DNA of 64,000 bases from Hoylesella loescheii (GTDB lineage Bacteria > Bacteroidota > Bacteroidia > Bacteroidales > Bacteroidaceae): positions 186,001-250,000 of the forward strand of contig JADYUK010000002.1 of assembly GCA_021531755.1 (NCBI GenBank), read 5' to 3'. A program made the translations under genes and the position numbers. The notes under the pieces were generated by a model. It had not been told where the DNA came from, searched no databases, and was given only the letters and a program-made list of their open reading frames with translations. Below, piece by piece: positions 10,053-20,133 of the stretch. Numbering within the stretch: position 1 is the first letter of the stretch; each line of letters opens with the position of its first letter.

Positions 10053-13000
10053 TTGATAGTGAACAGAATAAATAACATACTCGCTTGGATTGTTGTCAGC
10101 ATCTTCATGGTGCTGACAGCATACGCTATGGCCGTACCCCAAGATGTCAATACACGGCGTGGTATCCCCGTCAGCAGAGGACAGAGGGCTAACAGCCAGC
10201 AGGCGGGCCTGATGCAGAACGGTGGCCCGCAGAACGGGCGCACACCGTTGCGCCAGCAGAGAGACGCACGGCAGCAAGCGGGGGCAGCAACCCCGGATGA
10301 TAAGACAACGGAGGGGCGCAAGGACTCTCTCACCACCAGGCTTGACGAGATACTCAAGCTTGACACGGAGGAGATACCTGACTCGCTGCTTCATCCACGA
10401 TGGGGAATACAGCGTATTACTCCTATCACCTTTGACGACCTCTCACAAGGCTCCGCCGACCTGCGACGCCCAGAGAATCTCGAGCAGAAAGTGGAGTATA
10501 ACGACTCGATAGAGCGATACATCTTCGGTTACAAGATAGGCGGCACATATATCGACGCGCCTCTCATGATGACTCTCGATGAGTATCTCCAGCATATAGG
10601 CAAGCAGCAGCGCTCATCATTCTACCGCCAGAAGAACTCAGAGATATTCGAGGCAAAGGGCAAGGAGAAGTTTGACTTCACCGATATGCACTTTGACCTC
10701 GGCCCGGCAGAGAAAATCTTCGGCCCTGGAGGAGTACGCATAACAACGCGTGGTACGGCTGAGCTGAAGTTCGGGGCTACCCTCAAGAATATCGACAACC
10801 CCTCACTGCCTATACGAAACCGTAAGACGACGACCATCAACTTCGACGAGAAGATTAATGTCAATGTCACTGGCAAGGTGGGCGACAAGGTCAATATGGG
10901 CCTGACGTATAATACTGATGCGACCTTCAATTTCGACCAGCAGAACATCAAGCTGAAGTATGAGGGCAAGGACGATGAGATAATAAAGCTCCTTGAGGCT
11001 GGCAATGTCTCCTTCCCCTCCAACTCTTCTCTTGTGCAGGGCGCATCGTCACTGTTCGGCATACGCACCGACCTGCAGTTTGGAAAGCTGAAGCTTCAGA
11101 CTGTCATCTCGCAGAAGAAGTCTAACTCAAAGAGCGTCAGTACGAAGGGCGGCGTTCAATATACTCCGTTTGAGATAGAAGCCTCAAACTATGAGGAGAA
11201 CCGCCACTTCTTCCTCTCCCACTATTTCCGTGACAAATATGATGCCGCTATGGCGACGCTGCCTAACCTCACGACAGGTATAAAGATAGGGCGTGTCGAG
11301 ATATGGGTTACGAACAAAAACGGCTCAACAACCAACACCCGCAATGTCGTGGCTCTGACAGACCTTGGCGAGACATCCCATCTGCATAACGACCGCTGGG
11401 GTGGGACAACCAATCTCCCGCCCGACAACAGTGGCAATACGGAGTATCAGACCATGGCAGGCCAGCTGTCAGCGGCGCGTGATATAGACCAGGCATCGTC
11501 AACACTTGACGGGGCATCCCTTGTTGGCGGCGCTGATTATGAGAAGATAGAGCGTGCGCGCCAGCTGTCAACGTCAGAGTACACGATAAACACAGCCCTC
11601 GGATACATCTCCCTGAAGTCCACTCTGCAGACCGATCAGGTGCTTGCAGTGGCTTATGAGTATACCTATGGAGGCCGCACATATCAGGTGGGCGAGTTCT
11701 CAAGCGATGTCCAGGACAACACGAAGGCGCTCTTCGTCAAGTCAGTGAAGAATGCAGCCAACAACCCTCAGCAGGGGAACTGGGGCCTGATGATGAAGAA
11801 TGTGTACTATCTCGCCACCAATATCGAGAAGACAAAGTTCAGGCTGGACGTGAAATTCCAGAGTGACACGGCGGGAGTATACCTGACATATATACCTGAG
11901 CAGCAGGTGAAGGGTACGCCCCTCATCCGCCTTCTTGGTGCTGACCGTCTTGATAACAACAACAAGCCCCACTCCAACGGATATTTCGACTATGTAGAGG
12001 GATACACAATCAGTGATGGCCGTGTCTTCCTTCCTGCTGCCGAGCCATTCGGCCGCTATATGTACAACTATCTCACGAAGAGCGGTGTCGCCCCTGACCG
12101 TGCCTCACGCTATGCCTATACAGAGCTTTATGACTCGACGAAGACAGTAGCGAGACAGATAGCCGAGAAGAACAAGTACCTGCTTCAGGGACAGTTCAAG
12201 GGCACAGCGGGCAATGTCATATCCCTCGGTGCGTATAATGTGCCGAGAGGGTCGGTCGTTGTCACAGCAGGCGGAATGACCCTCTCCGAGGGGTCTGACT
12301 ATACAGTAGACTATTCAGCCGGCGAGGTGACCATCATAAACCAGAGCATCATCGACGCTGGAACCCCTGTCAATGTCTCTCTGGAGAGCGATACTGACTA
12401 CGGACAGCAGCGCAAGACAATGTTCGGCCTCAACTGGGAGTATGACTTCTCGAAGAATTTCCAGATGTCGGGAACATTCCAGCACCTGTCTGAGCAGGCA
12501 CTGACGACAAAGGTCAGCATGGGCTCCGAGCCACTCAACAACACGCTTTGGGGAGTCAATCTCAACTGGAAGCAGGAGTCACAATGGCTCACAAACATTC
12601 TCGACAAGCTTCCTTTCCTGCATCTGACGGCACCATCCTCGATACAGCTGTCGGCAGAGTTCGCACAGCTTATAGCCGGGACGGCAGGTGGGACACAGGA
12701 CAACGCATCCTATCTTGACGACTTCGAGAACGCGAAGGAGACCATCGATGTCTCCTCTCCGACATCATGGACGATGTCGAGCGTGCCGTCGTTCTTCGCC
12801 GAGCATACCGACAAGCAGACACTCCGCTCAGGCCAGAACCGCGCGCTCATGGCGTGGTACACCATCGACCCCCTCTTCACACGCCGCTCATCCTCTCTCA
12901 CCCCATCCCACATCAAGGGCGACTTGCAGCAGCTCTCCAACCATTATGTCCGTGAGGTCTATGTCAACGAGCTCTTCCCCAACCGTGACCAGAGCTCATA

Positions 13001-16000
13001 TACTGGAGCCACAAACACACTCTCTGTCATGAACATAGCGTTCTATCCTGACGAGCGTGGCCCATATAATTTCTCCACAGAGCTTGACGCCCGAGGCCAT
13101 CTCCTAACCCCTGAGCACAGATGGGGCGGAATGATGAGGAAGCTTGACACCTCTGACTTTGAGGCTGCCAATGTTGAGTATATCGAGTTCTGGATGCTCG
13201 ACCCCTTCATCCAGGGCAAGAACGCCTATGACGACATCACTGACATGGGCGGCGATATGTATATCAACCTTGGTGATGTCAGCGAGGATATACTCCTCGA
13301 CGGAAAGAAATTCTATGAGAGCGGAATGCCTATCGACGGCAGTGAGGCGTACACGACGACCCAGTGGGGCAAGATTCCTACACAGGCCGCTGTGACATAC
13401 GCCTTCTCGACACAGGCGGGTACACGCCAGAAGCAGGACACAGGCTTCAATGGTCTGACCGACGAGGAGGAGCGTGCGTTCCCCGGCTATCAGGATTTCC
13501 TGTCCTTTGTCCAGAACAATTATGCCGCCACTGACTCCGCATACATAAACATCATGCAGGACCCTGCTGCCGACAACTACAGCTATTTCAGGAGCACAGC
13601 CTTCGACCAGCAGCAGACACCAATCCTGCAGCGCTACAAGCATATCAACGGGCCGCAGGGCAACTCTCCCGACTCAGAGCAGCGGTCAGAGGCTTACGAT
13701 ACCTCATACAAGACTACTCCTGACGTTGAGGACATCAACCAGGACTATACGCTGAATGAGTATGAGAAGTATTACCAGTACCGTGTGCCCCTCTATCCCG
13801 GCCAGATGCGTGTTGGCGAGAACTATATCGTCGACAAGCGTGTGACATCCAAGACTCTCCGCAATGGCGACAAGGACAGTGTCACCTGGTACCAGTTCCG
13901 CATACCGCTCAAGGAGGTGTCGCCCAACCGCACGAAGGTGGGCAGCATCAATGACTTCACGTCCATACGTTTCATGCGTATGTTCCTGACCAATTTCAAG
14001 CGTCCCGTGGTGTTGCGCTTCGCCACGTTTGACCTCGTCCATGGCAAATGGCGTGTCTACGAGCAGAACCTGAATCCCTCAGCGCCTAATACCGGCGTCA
14101 TGTCCATATCGGCCGTGAACATAGAGGAGAACAACGACAAGACCCCAGTCAACTATGTCCTCCCTCCTGGCATATCACGTATTGTCGACCCCTCACAGCC
14201 GCAGCTCGTCCAGAGCAATGAGCAGGCACTCTCCATGACACTGACAGACATGTCGACAGGCGACGCGCGGTGTGTCTATAAGAACACCACAATAGACCTC
14301 CGCAACTACAAGCGTCTACAGCTCTTCGCCCATGCCCATGCCTTCGAGAACAACACGACAGGCCTGCGCGACAACCAGCTCGCACTCTTCGTGCGTCTCG
14401 GCTCAGACTATAAGTCGAACTATTATGAATATGAGATACCCCTCAAGCTTACTGCTGCGGGCAAGTATAACCAGTACTCCCTCCAGGACTGCCGCGCCGT
14501 ATGGCCAGAAGACAATATGCTTGATATCGACCTCAGCCTTTTCACACAGCTCAAGAAGGAGCGCAATATAGCCAAGAGCTCAGGGCAGGCGTCATATAAC
14601 CGAGTCTTCACAGCATACGACGAGGACAAGCCGAACAACCGCATCTCCATCATGGGCAACCCTACCCTCGGAGAGGTGAAGACCATCGTGATTGGTGTGA
14701 GGAACCTCTCGTCAGAGATGAAGGCTGGCGAGGTCTGGGTCAACGAGCTGAGGCTCAAGGACACGAACAACGAAGGCGGATGGGCCGCACAGGGCAATAT
14801 GAATCTCCAGCTCTCTGACCTCGGCACGGTGAACGTGGCGGGCAGGTATCTCTCGTCAGGTTTCGGCGGACTGGAGGAGAGCATCATGCAGCGCTCGACA
14901 GAGGATTTCTCTTCATACTCCGCGACGGTTAATGTCGAGCTCGGCAAGTTCTTCCCCGACAAGGCGAAGGTGACAGCCCCCATATATTATAGTGTCACGA
15001 AAGAGAAGACATCGCCCAAGTACAACCCTCTTGACAGCGATATGCGGCTGAAGGACGCGCTTGACGCATATACCGACAAGGCAGAGCGTGACTCTGTCGA
15101 GAACATCGCCGTGACAAAGACGACGACAACCAACTTCTCGCTCTCCAATGTGCGTGTCGGAATACAGACCAAGCACCACCCGATGCCTTATGACCCAGCC
15201 AACTTCTCATTCTCATACAGCCACTCACATGTCCACAAGCAGGGCGAGACAACAGTCTATGAGAACGAGGACACATGGCGTGGCTCGCTGAATTATCAGT
15301 GGAGCCCGGTCTACAAAGCCTACGAGCCGTTCAAGAAGATAAAGTCAAAGTCGAAATATTACGACATCCTACGCCGTTTCGGGCTCAACTGGTTGCCACA
15401 GTCCGTGGCGTTCAATACCGAGATGACCCGTAACTACTATGAGCTCCAGGAGCGTGATATGGAGCAGCTTGAAGGCTCGTCGCCGCTGCCACTGACATTC
15501 AGCTCACAGTTCCTCTGGAACCGTGACTTCAACCTCAGGTGGGATTTGACACCCAATCTCCAGTTCAGCTTCCAGTCAGCCACACACGCTGAGATAGAGG
15601 AGCCCTACACCGCAGTCAACAAAGACCTCTATCCTGAGCGTTACGAGGCATGGAAAGACTCCGTGTGGACCAGCATCAAGCACCTCGGCACACCGCTCGA
15701 CTACTCGCAGAATGTCAGCGCCTCATACCGTCTGCCGCTCAATCTCATCCCTATCTTTGACTGGCTGACGGCCGATGGCTCTTACTCCTCTACATACAAC
15801 TGGCAGCGTGGCACAGACCTCGACGACGGCACATCGCTCGGCAATACTGTGGCGATGAACCGTACTGTGACGCTCAATGGAGCCTTCTCCATGGAGAAGC
15901 TCTACAACCATGTCCCCTTCCTGAAGAAGACCAACGAGCGGTTCAACAAACGCCCGACATACAAGCCCGATGCCGGCAGGAAGAAGACAACGGCCAAGAA

Positions 16001-17786
16001 GGACGGAGAGAAAGACGACAGCAAGGGCTCTAAGAAAGGCAAGAAGCAAGAAGCCTCAAAGGCCGCATTGCCTTTCAACAAGAACACCACACAGGTGGAG
16101 CTGAAGCTCTACCCCGACAGTGCCATTGTCATGAAGCATAACCGCAAGTCGAAGAGGCTTATCGTATCGGCACGCTCGCAGAAGGGCAAACAGCTGCCTA
16201 TCGTCGTCAAGAAGACCGATGACAACAGCATCCTTGTCCGGCTGAAGAGCGACACGGCCCAGACCGTCAAGCTCTCCGTGACGAAGAAGCCCGACCTCGA
16301 GACGTTCAAGTGGTACCGCACCGCCCAGTCAGCGGCACGTCTGCTCATGATGGTACGCAATGTCAGCTTCACCTACCGCAACAACTATTCACTCTCGCTT
16401 CCCGGCTTCATGCCGTCCGTCGGCGATATCTTCGGCCAGAAGCGCCATGATGGCATCATGTCCCCGGGCCTTGACTTCGCATTCGGCTTTGTGGGCGACG
16501 AGTATATCGACAGAGCCCGCGAGCATGGCTGGCTGCTCAATGCCGACTCTGTGGCCACACCAGCCACAACGAACAAGACAGAGGACCTCCAGCTGCGCAT
16601 GACCCTCGAGCCTATACGCGACCTCAAGATAGACCTCAACGCGAGCCGCACCATGACCCGCGCCAAGAGCGTACAGTATATGTACGAGGGCTCGCCGACG
16701 ACCCATTCAGGCACATTCACCATGACGACCCTCTCCCTTGGCAGCGCCTTCGAGGGTTTAGGCAACTCGACCAATGGCTTCCGCTCGAAGACCTTCGAGC
16801 GCTTCTGCGAGTCGCTGCCACGCTTCCGTGAGCGTGTCGAGTCACAGTACACGTCGGCCAGATACCCCGAGGGCACATCGCTTGCAGGCCAGCCGTTCGA
16901 CCCTGCCAATGGCGGTGTCTCACAGTACAGTGCCGATGTCATGGTGCCGGCATTCCTCAATGCCTACACCTCCATGGGCGACGGACTGGGCATCTTCCCG
17001 TCGCTCTCGCGCCTGCTGCCTAACTGGTCGTTGAAGTATAGTGGTCTCGGACAGCTCTCATGGTTCCGTGAGCTCTTCAAGAGTGTCACGCTCAGCCATG
17101 CCTATAAGAGCGTATACGCTGTCGGGTCGTACAGCAGCTTCTCCACATACATGGAGTTCATGAACGGTCTTGGCTTCGTCACGAACACTACGACAGGCTC
17201 TCCAGTCCCCAGCTCCATGTACAATGTGTCGCAGGTGAGCATCAACGAGTCGTTCTCGCCCCTGCTCGGTCTTGACTTCACGTTCTACAACAACATGTCA
17301 GTGAAGATGGAGTACCGCTCCACACGTGTGCTCAATCTCTCCATGACAAGTGTCCAGCTGTCAGAGACGACATCAAAGGACTGGGTCTTGGGCTTCGGCT
17401 ATAAGATACAGGATTTCAACCTCTTCTCGCGCACATCGAAACGCCGCGTGAAGGGAAGCGGCTCCTCTTCTGCCCGTGAGCAGCAGGACAGCAAGCAGAC
17501 GAAGAACTCACGCCGCGGATTCAGTCATGACCTTGACCTCCGCCTTGATGTCAGCTACCGCCGCCAGGCGGCCATCAACCGCGACATCATGAGTATGACC
17601 TCGACAGCCACAAGCGGCAACAACGCCTTCAAGCTCTCGTTCTCAGCCGACTATACCATGTCGCGCCTGCTGACCATGAGCTTCTATCTCGACCGCCAGA
17701 CCAACAAGCCGCTGCTCTCTAACAACTCATACCCCACGACGACACAGGACTTCGGGCTCTCGCTTAAGTTCTCGCTGACAAGATAA
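10053..17786 (+). CDS. sprA: SprA/Sov, giant outer-membrane translocon of the type IX secretion system
   Basis: About 2577 residues, similar in size to Flavobacterium SprA and P. gingivalis Sov. No ATG is present at the N-terminus; the frame opens with TTG (10053) and a GTG (10059) gives the better start (MNRINNILAWIVVSIFMVLT), a signal sequence. The mature protein is rich in alternating beta-strand patterns as expected of a very large barrel, e.g. KFGATLKNIDNPSLPIRNRK and VNMGLTYNTDATFNFDQQN, and ends with a strand finishing in FGLSLKFSLTR. A Lys/Asp-rich insertion at about residues 1965-2008 looks disordered. SprA is the channel through which type IX cargo crosses the outer membrane. The dacB-like gene follows 52 nt downstream. 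Confidence 0.93.
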   Translation: MIVNRINNILAWIVVSIFMVLTAYAMAVPQDVNTRRGIPVSRGQRANSQQAGLMQNGGPQNGRTPLRQQRDARQQAGAATPDDKTTEGRKDSLTTRLDEILKLDTEEIPDSLLHPRWGIQRITPITFDDLSQGSADLRRPENLEQKVEYNDSIERYIFGYKIGGTYIDAPLMMTLDEYLQHIGKQQRSSFYRQKNSEIFEAKGKEKFDFTDMHFDLGPAEKIFGPGGVRITTRGTAELKFGATLKNIDNPSLPIRNRKTTTINFDEKINVNVTGKVGDKVNMGLTYNTDATFNFDQQNIKLKYEGKDDEIIKLLEAGNVSFPSNSSLVQGASSLFGIRTDLQFGKLKLQTVISQKKSNSKSVSTKGGVQYTPFEIEASNYEENRHFFLSHYFRDKYDAAMATLPNLTTGIKIGRVEIWVTNKNGSTTNTRNVVALTDLGETSHLHNDRWGGTTNLPPDNSGNTEYQTMAGQLSAARDIDQASSTLDGASLVGGADYEKIERARQLSTSEYTINTALGYISLKSTLQTDQVLAVAYEYTYGGRTYQVGEFSSDVQDNTKALFVKSVKNAANNPQQGNWGLMMKNVYYLATNIEKTKFRLDVKFQSDTAGVYLTYIPEQQVKGTPLIRLLGADRLDNNNKPHSNGYFDYVEGYTISDGRVFLPAAEPFGRYMYNYLTKSGVAPDRASRYAYTELYDSTKTVARQIAEKNKYLLQGQFKGTAGNVISLGAYNVPRGSVVVTAGGMTLSEGSDYTVDYSAGEVTIINQSIIDAGTPVNVSLESDTDYGQQRKTMFGLNWEYDFSKNFQMSGTFQHLSEQALTTKVSMGSEPLNNTLWGVNLNWKQESQWLTNILDKLPFLHLTAPSSIQLSAEFAQLIAGTAGGTQDNASYLDDFENAKETIDVSSPTSWTMSSVPSFFAEHTDKQTLRSGQNRALMAWYTIDPLFTRRSSSLTPSHIKGDLQQLSNHYVREVYVNELFPNRDQSSYTGATNTLSVMNIAFYPDERGPYNFSTELDARGHLLTPEHRWGGMMRKLDTSDFEAANVEYIEFWMLDPFIQGKNAYDDITDMGGDMYINLGDVSEDILLDGKKFYESGMPIDGSEAYTTTQWGKIPTQAAVTYAFSTQAGTRQKQDTGFNGLTDEEERAFPGYQDFLSFVQNNYAATDSAYINIMQDPAADNYSYFRSTAFDQQQTPILQRYKHINGPQGNSPDSEQRSEAYDTSYKTTPDVEDINQDYTLNEYEKYYQYRVPLYPGQMRVGENYIVDKRVTSKTLRNGDKDSVTWYQFRIPLKEVSPNRTKVGSINDFTSIRFMRMFLTNFKRPVVLRFATFDLVHGKWRVYEQNLNPSAPNTGVMSISAVNIEENNDKTPVNYVLPPGISRIVDPSQPQLVQSNEQALSMTLTDMSTGDARCVYKNTTIDLRNYKRLQLFAHAHAFENNTTGLRDNQLALFVRLGSDYKSNYYEYEIPLKLTAAGKYNQYSLQDCRAVWPEDNMLDIDLSLFTQLKKERNIAKSSGQASYNRVFTAYDEDKPNNRISIMGNPTLGEVKTIVIGVRNLSSEMKAGEVWVNELRLKDTNNEGGWAAQGNMNLQLSDLGTVNVAGRYLSSGFGGLEESIMQRSTEDFSSYSATVNVELGKFFPDKAKVTAPIYYSVTKEKTSPKYNPLDSDMRLKDALDAYTDKAERDSVENIAVTKTTTTNFSLSNVRVGIQTKHHPMPYDPANFSFSYSHSHVHKQGETTVYENEDTWRGSLNYQWSPVYKAYEPFKKIKSKSKYYDILRRFGLNWLPQSVAFNTEMTRNYYELQERDMEQLEGSSPLPLTFSSQFLWNRDFNLRWDLTPNLQFSFQSATHAEIEEPYTAVNKDLYPERYEAWKDSVWTSIKHLGTPLDYSQNVSASYRLPLNLIPIFDWLTADGSYSSTYNWQRGTDLDDGTSLGNTVAMNRTVTLNGAFSMEKLYNHVPFLKKTNERFNKRPTYKPDAGRKKTTAKKDGEKDDSKGSKKGKKQEASKAALPFNKNTTQVELKLYPDSAIVMKHNRKSKRLIVSARSQKGKQLPIVVKKTDDNSILVRLKSDTAQTVKLSVTKKPDLETFKWYRTAQSAARLLMMVRNVSFTYRNNYSLSLPGFMPSVGDIFGQKRHDGIMSPGLDFAFGFVGDEYIDRAREHGWLLNADSVATPATTNKTEDLQLRMTLEPIRDLKIDLNASRTMTRAKSVQYMYEGSPTTHSGTFTMTTLSLGSAFEGLGNSTNGFRSKTFERFCESLPRFRERVESQYTSARYPEGTSLAGQPFDPANGGVSQYSADVMVPAFLNAYTSMGDGLGIFPSLSRLLPNWSLKYSGLGQLSWFRELFKSVTLSHAYKSVYAVGSYSSFSTYMEFMNGLGFVTNTTTGSPVPSSMYNVSQVSINESFSPLLGLDFTFYNNMSVKMEYRSTRVLNLSMTSVQLSETTSKDWVLGFGYKIQDFNLFSRTSKRRVKGSGSSSAREQQDSKQTKNSRRGFSHDLDLRLDVSYRRQAAINRDIMSMTSTATSGNNAFKLSFSADYTMSRLLTMSFYLDRQTNKPLLSNNSYPTTTQDFGLSLKFSLTR

Positions 17787-17838
17787 TCCGTCCCCCATCG
17801 CTTTTGGGATAACCTCTCCACGCCCCGTAAGTATCATC

Positions 17839-19230
17839 ATGCTACGCACATTTTACATATATATCCTCCTCTCGCTCTTCGCCATCGCCTATGCTGTCGA
17901 TGGTGTCCGCAGTCCATACCCTTCTCCTTCCATGACAGAGGAGACCCCGCCCGACACCACCGAGGCCGCTACCCTCGCCGACGAGACACTCCCTGACACC
18001 CTCGACGCAGCGGCCGACACCCTCGACACTGACACCATCACGGCCGACAGCATCCCCCAGAAGACAGTACAGGAGCGCATCGCCACCCTTCTTGAGGCCG
18101 ATATGTTCCAGACATCCCAGGTAGGGCTCATGGCCTACGACCTCACAGCCGACACCGTCATCTACGCATACAACGAGCGGCAGACACTCCGCCCCGCATC
18201 GACAATGAAGCTCCTGACGGCCATAACAGCCCTCGACCGCTTCGGCGACTCATACCGCTACACGACATCCCTCAAATACCGTGGAGCCCTCTACGACATG
18301 CCAAGCGCCCCCGATGCCGACGAGGATGAGCCGCGGCGCATACTCGTAGGAGACATCATAGCTGTGGGAGGCATGGACCCACGCTTCGGCACAGACGATA
18401 TGAAAGCATTCGCCGAGGCAGTACACCGAGAGCGTATCGACACCGTATATGGAGAGGTGAGGGGCGACAGGACATTCAAATCGGCCGACCTCCTTGGCCG
18501 CGGATGGTGCTGGGACGATGACAACCCCGTCCTCACACCCCTGCCATGGAACAGGAAAGACACATTCGTAGAGAAACTGCTGGCAGCGCTTGCCGACGAG
18601 GGAGTGACCGTACTGCCGCGCACAGCCATACCGAAGGACACGCTCGGGGAGACACGCTTCGTCCCACGCCCTGAGACATCGCGCACAATATGCTCCCGTC
18701 ACCACTCCATCGACCAGATACTCATACGTATGATGAAAGAGTCAGACAATCTCTATGCCGAGTCTATGTTCTACCAGATAGCGGCGGCTGAGACATCGTC
18801 AGGGGCGCGTGCCTCACATGCCGTCAACGCCATGAAGCGCCTCATACGCCGCATCGGTCTCGACCCCTCACGCTACCATATCGCCGACGGCTCAGGCCTG
18901 TCGCTATATAACTACCAGACGGCTGAGCTGCAGACACGGCTGCTGAGATACGCCTTCAACAATCCGGACATCTACGGCCATCTATACCCCTCGCTCCCCA
19001 TAGCCGGCCGCGACGGCACGCTGAAGCGGCGCATGCGCTCCGCTCCCTGCCTCGGCAATGTCCGTGCCAAGACAGGCTCGCTGATGGGAGTATCGTCGCT
19101 TGCGGGCTATCTGACAGCGAGGAACGGCTCCATCATCTGCTTCTCCATCCTCAACCAGGGTGTCATGCACGCCTCAAACGCAAAACGGTTCCAAGACAAG
19201 GTGTGCGCCATACTCAGCTGTTATGAGTAG
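17839..19230 (+). CDS. D-alanyl-D-alanine carboxypeptidase/endopeptidase, PBP4 (peptidase S13) family
   Basis: 463 residues. A hydrophobic N-terminal signal or anchor (about 1-20) is followed by an Asp/Thr/Ala-rich linker (about 35-75), then the catalytic domain with the three penicillin-binding motifs: S121-T-M-K124, S302-D-N304 and K411-T-G. It should trim peptide side chains or cross-links of peptidoglycan in the periplasm. It lies 52 nt after sprA on the same strand, possibly co-transcribed, and ends before a strong terminator. The acidic linker is unusual for PBP4. Confidence 0.92.
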   Translation: MLRTFYIYILLSLFAIAYAVDGVRSPYPSPSMTEETPPDTTEAATLADETLPDTLDAAADTLDTDTITADSIPQKTVQERIATLLEADMFQTSQVGLMAYDLTADTVIYAYNERQTLRPASTMKLLTAITALDRFGDSYRYTTSLKYRGALYDMPSAPDADEDEPRRILVGDIIAVGGMDPRFGTDDMKAFAEAVHRERIDTVYGEVRGDRTFKSADLLGRGWCWDDDNPVLTPLPWNRKDTFVEKLLAALADEGVTVLPRTAIPKDTLGETRFVPRPETSRTICSRHHSIDQILIRMMKESDNLYAESMFYQIAAAETSSGARASHAVNAMKRLIRRIGLDPSRYHIADGSGLSLYNYQTAELQTRLLRYAFNNPDIYGHLYPSLPIAGRDGTLKRRMRSAPCLGNVRAKTGSLMGVSSLAGYLTARNGSIICFSILNQGVMHASNAKRFQDKVCAILSCYE

Positions 19231-19361
19231 AATATCGTCATGAAGAGGGGGAAGCACCCCCGCGAATATCATTGACATATACCTCAAGAGTCTACCCGAC
19301 AGGCAACAGACATAATACACAAGCGTGAGGACATCTGCCCCCACGCGTTATTAATACCCAG

Positions 19362-19406
19362 GCAGGGGCAATGTATTCACCCACATTGCCCCTGCTTTCA
19401 GTTTTT
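19362..19406 (+). terminator. Terminator after the PBP4 gene
   Basis: A perfect 12-bp stem GCAGGGGCAATG (19362-19373) / CATTGCCCCTGC (19384-19395), followed by TTTCAGTTTTT. Confidence 0.85.
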
Positions 19407-19676
19407 CCCACAGCCACTCAATCTAACCCTCCATCACCTTGCCTTTGCCATTATTGGCTATCCTGTAAACCTATAGGGTTGTACCCATATGATTTCCTGG
19501 GCAACCCTAACCTCATATACAGGCCATGCCATTCCTCCCCTTTAGTTCCAGATATTTGCCAAAGGCTCGCTCCACGCAACATTTTCTCCTCCATATAAAC
19601 CTTGCAACATGTCATACACAGGATACAGGTGGAAGACTCATTCTCTTGCTATTCCATGGCCTCCATGTACCCGATG
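19407..19676. other. Stretch without a recognisable gene at the left edge of the accessory patch
   Basis: Only short overlapping frames on both strands; none shows a known motif. It may be decayed coding sequence belonging to the reverse-strand ORF to its right. Confidence 0.4.
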
Positions 19677-20090
19677 TCAATCAAGCCGAATGTGGTTTCT
19701 CCCATCAGGAACAAGCAAGAGCCGCCTATGGGCAGTAAGCTTAGGAGAGAAGACCGACCATTCTTCTCTCGCATACTGCCTCCCTATCTCTATATCAGCC
19801 ATGTCACAGACAGAGTAAAAAATATTATCTGCGTTAAGAGGTATAGAGCGATATTTCCGTACGGAATGGAATGACATCGTGTCAGACTCTGCGATGCACT
19901 GTTTCAGGCGCATCTGGCGGGCAGACTCTGATGCCTGATAGAAGAAATTGTATGGTGGACGGCTCCACACATTCTGTGTTACGTAGAAACGTGGGGTGAT
20001 GTTGTCAGCCCAGCGCCAATGCAACTGATAAAGAATGAATGCAGCGGACAAAGTCAACGTCACCACCATCAATAGCAATAGGGTCTTTTC
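19677..20090 (-). CDS. Hypothetical small protein with an N-terminal membrane segment, possibly a gene fragment
   Basis: About 130 residues. There is no ATG at the head of the frame: it opens after a stop at 20091 and the first ATG sits at codon 8, inside a hydrophobic stretch (MVVTLTLSAAFILY). The remainder has a believable soluble composition (DNITPRFYVTQNVWSRPPYN, later CDMADIEIGRQYAREEW). I do not recognise a family. It is downstream of the DUF262 gene on the same strand, 43 nt after its stop, so it could be the third gene of that unit or a truncated remnant. Confidence 0.35.
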   Translation of the reverse strand, partial: EKTLLLLMVVTLTLSAAFILYQLHWRWADNITPRFYVTQNVWSRPPYNFFYQASESARQMRLKQCIAESDTMSFHSVRKYRSIPLNADNIFYSVCDMADIEIGRQYAREEWSVFSPKLTAHRRLLLVPDGRNHIRLD

Positions 20091-20133
20091 CTAATAATTA
20101 TTATCGCTTTTTTCATTATTATTTCAAATTATT

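Noticed and set aside
9456..10394. 312-codon reverse frame spanning the end of ruvA and the start of sprA
   Set aside because: It overlaps two certain genes on the other strand and has no protein-like pattern.
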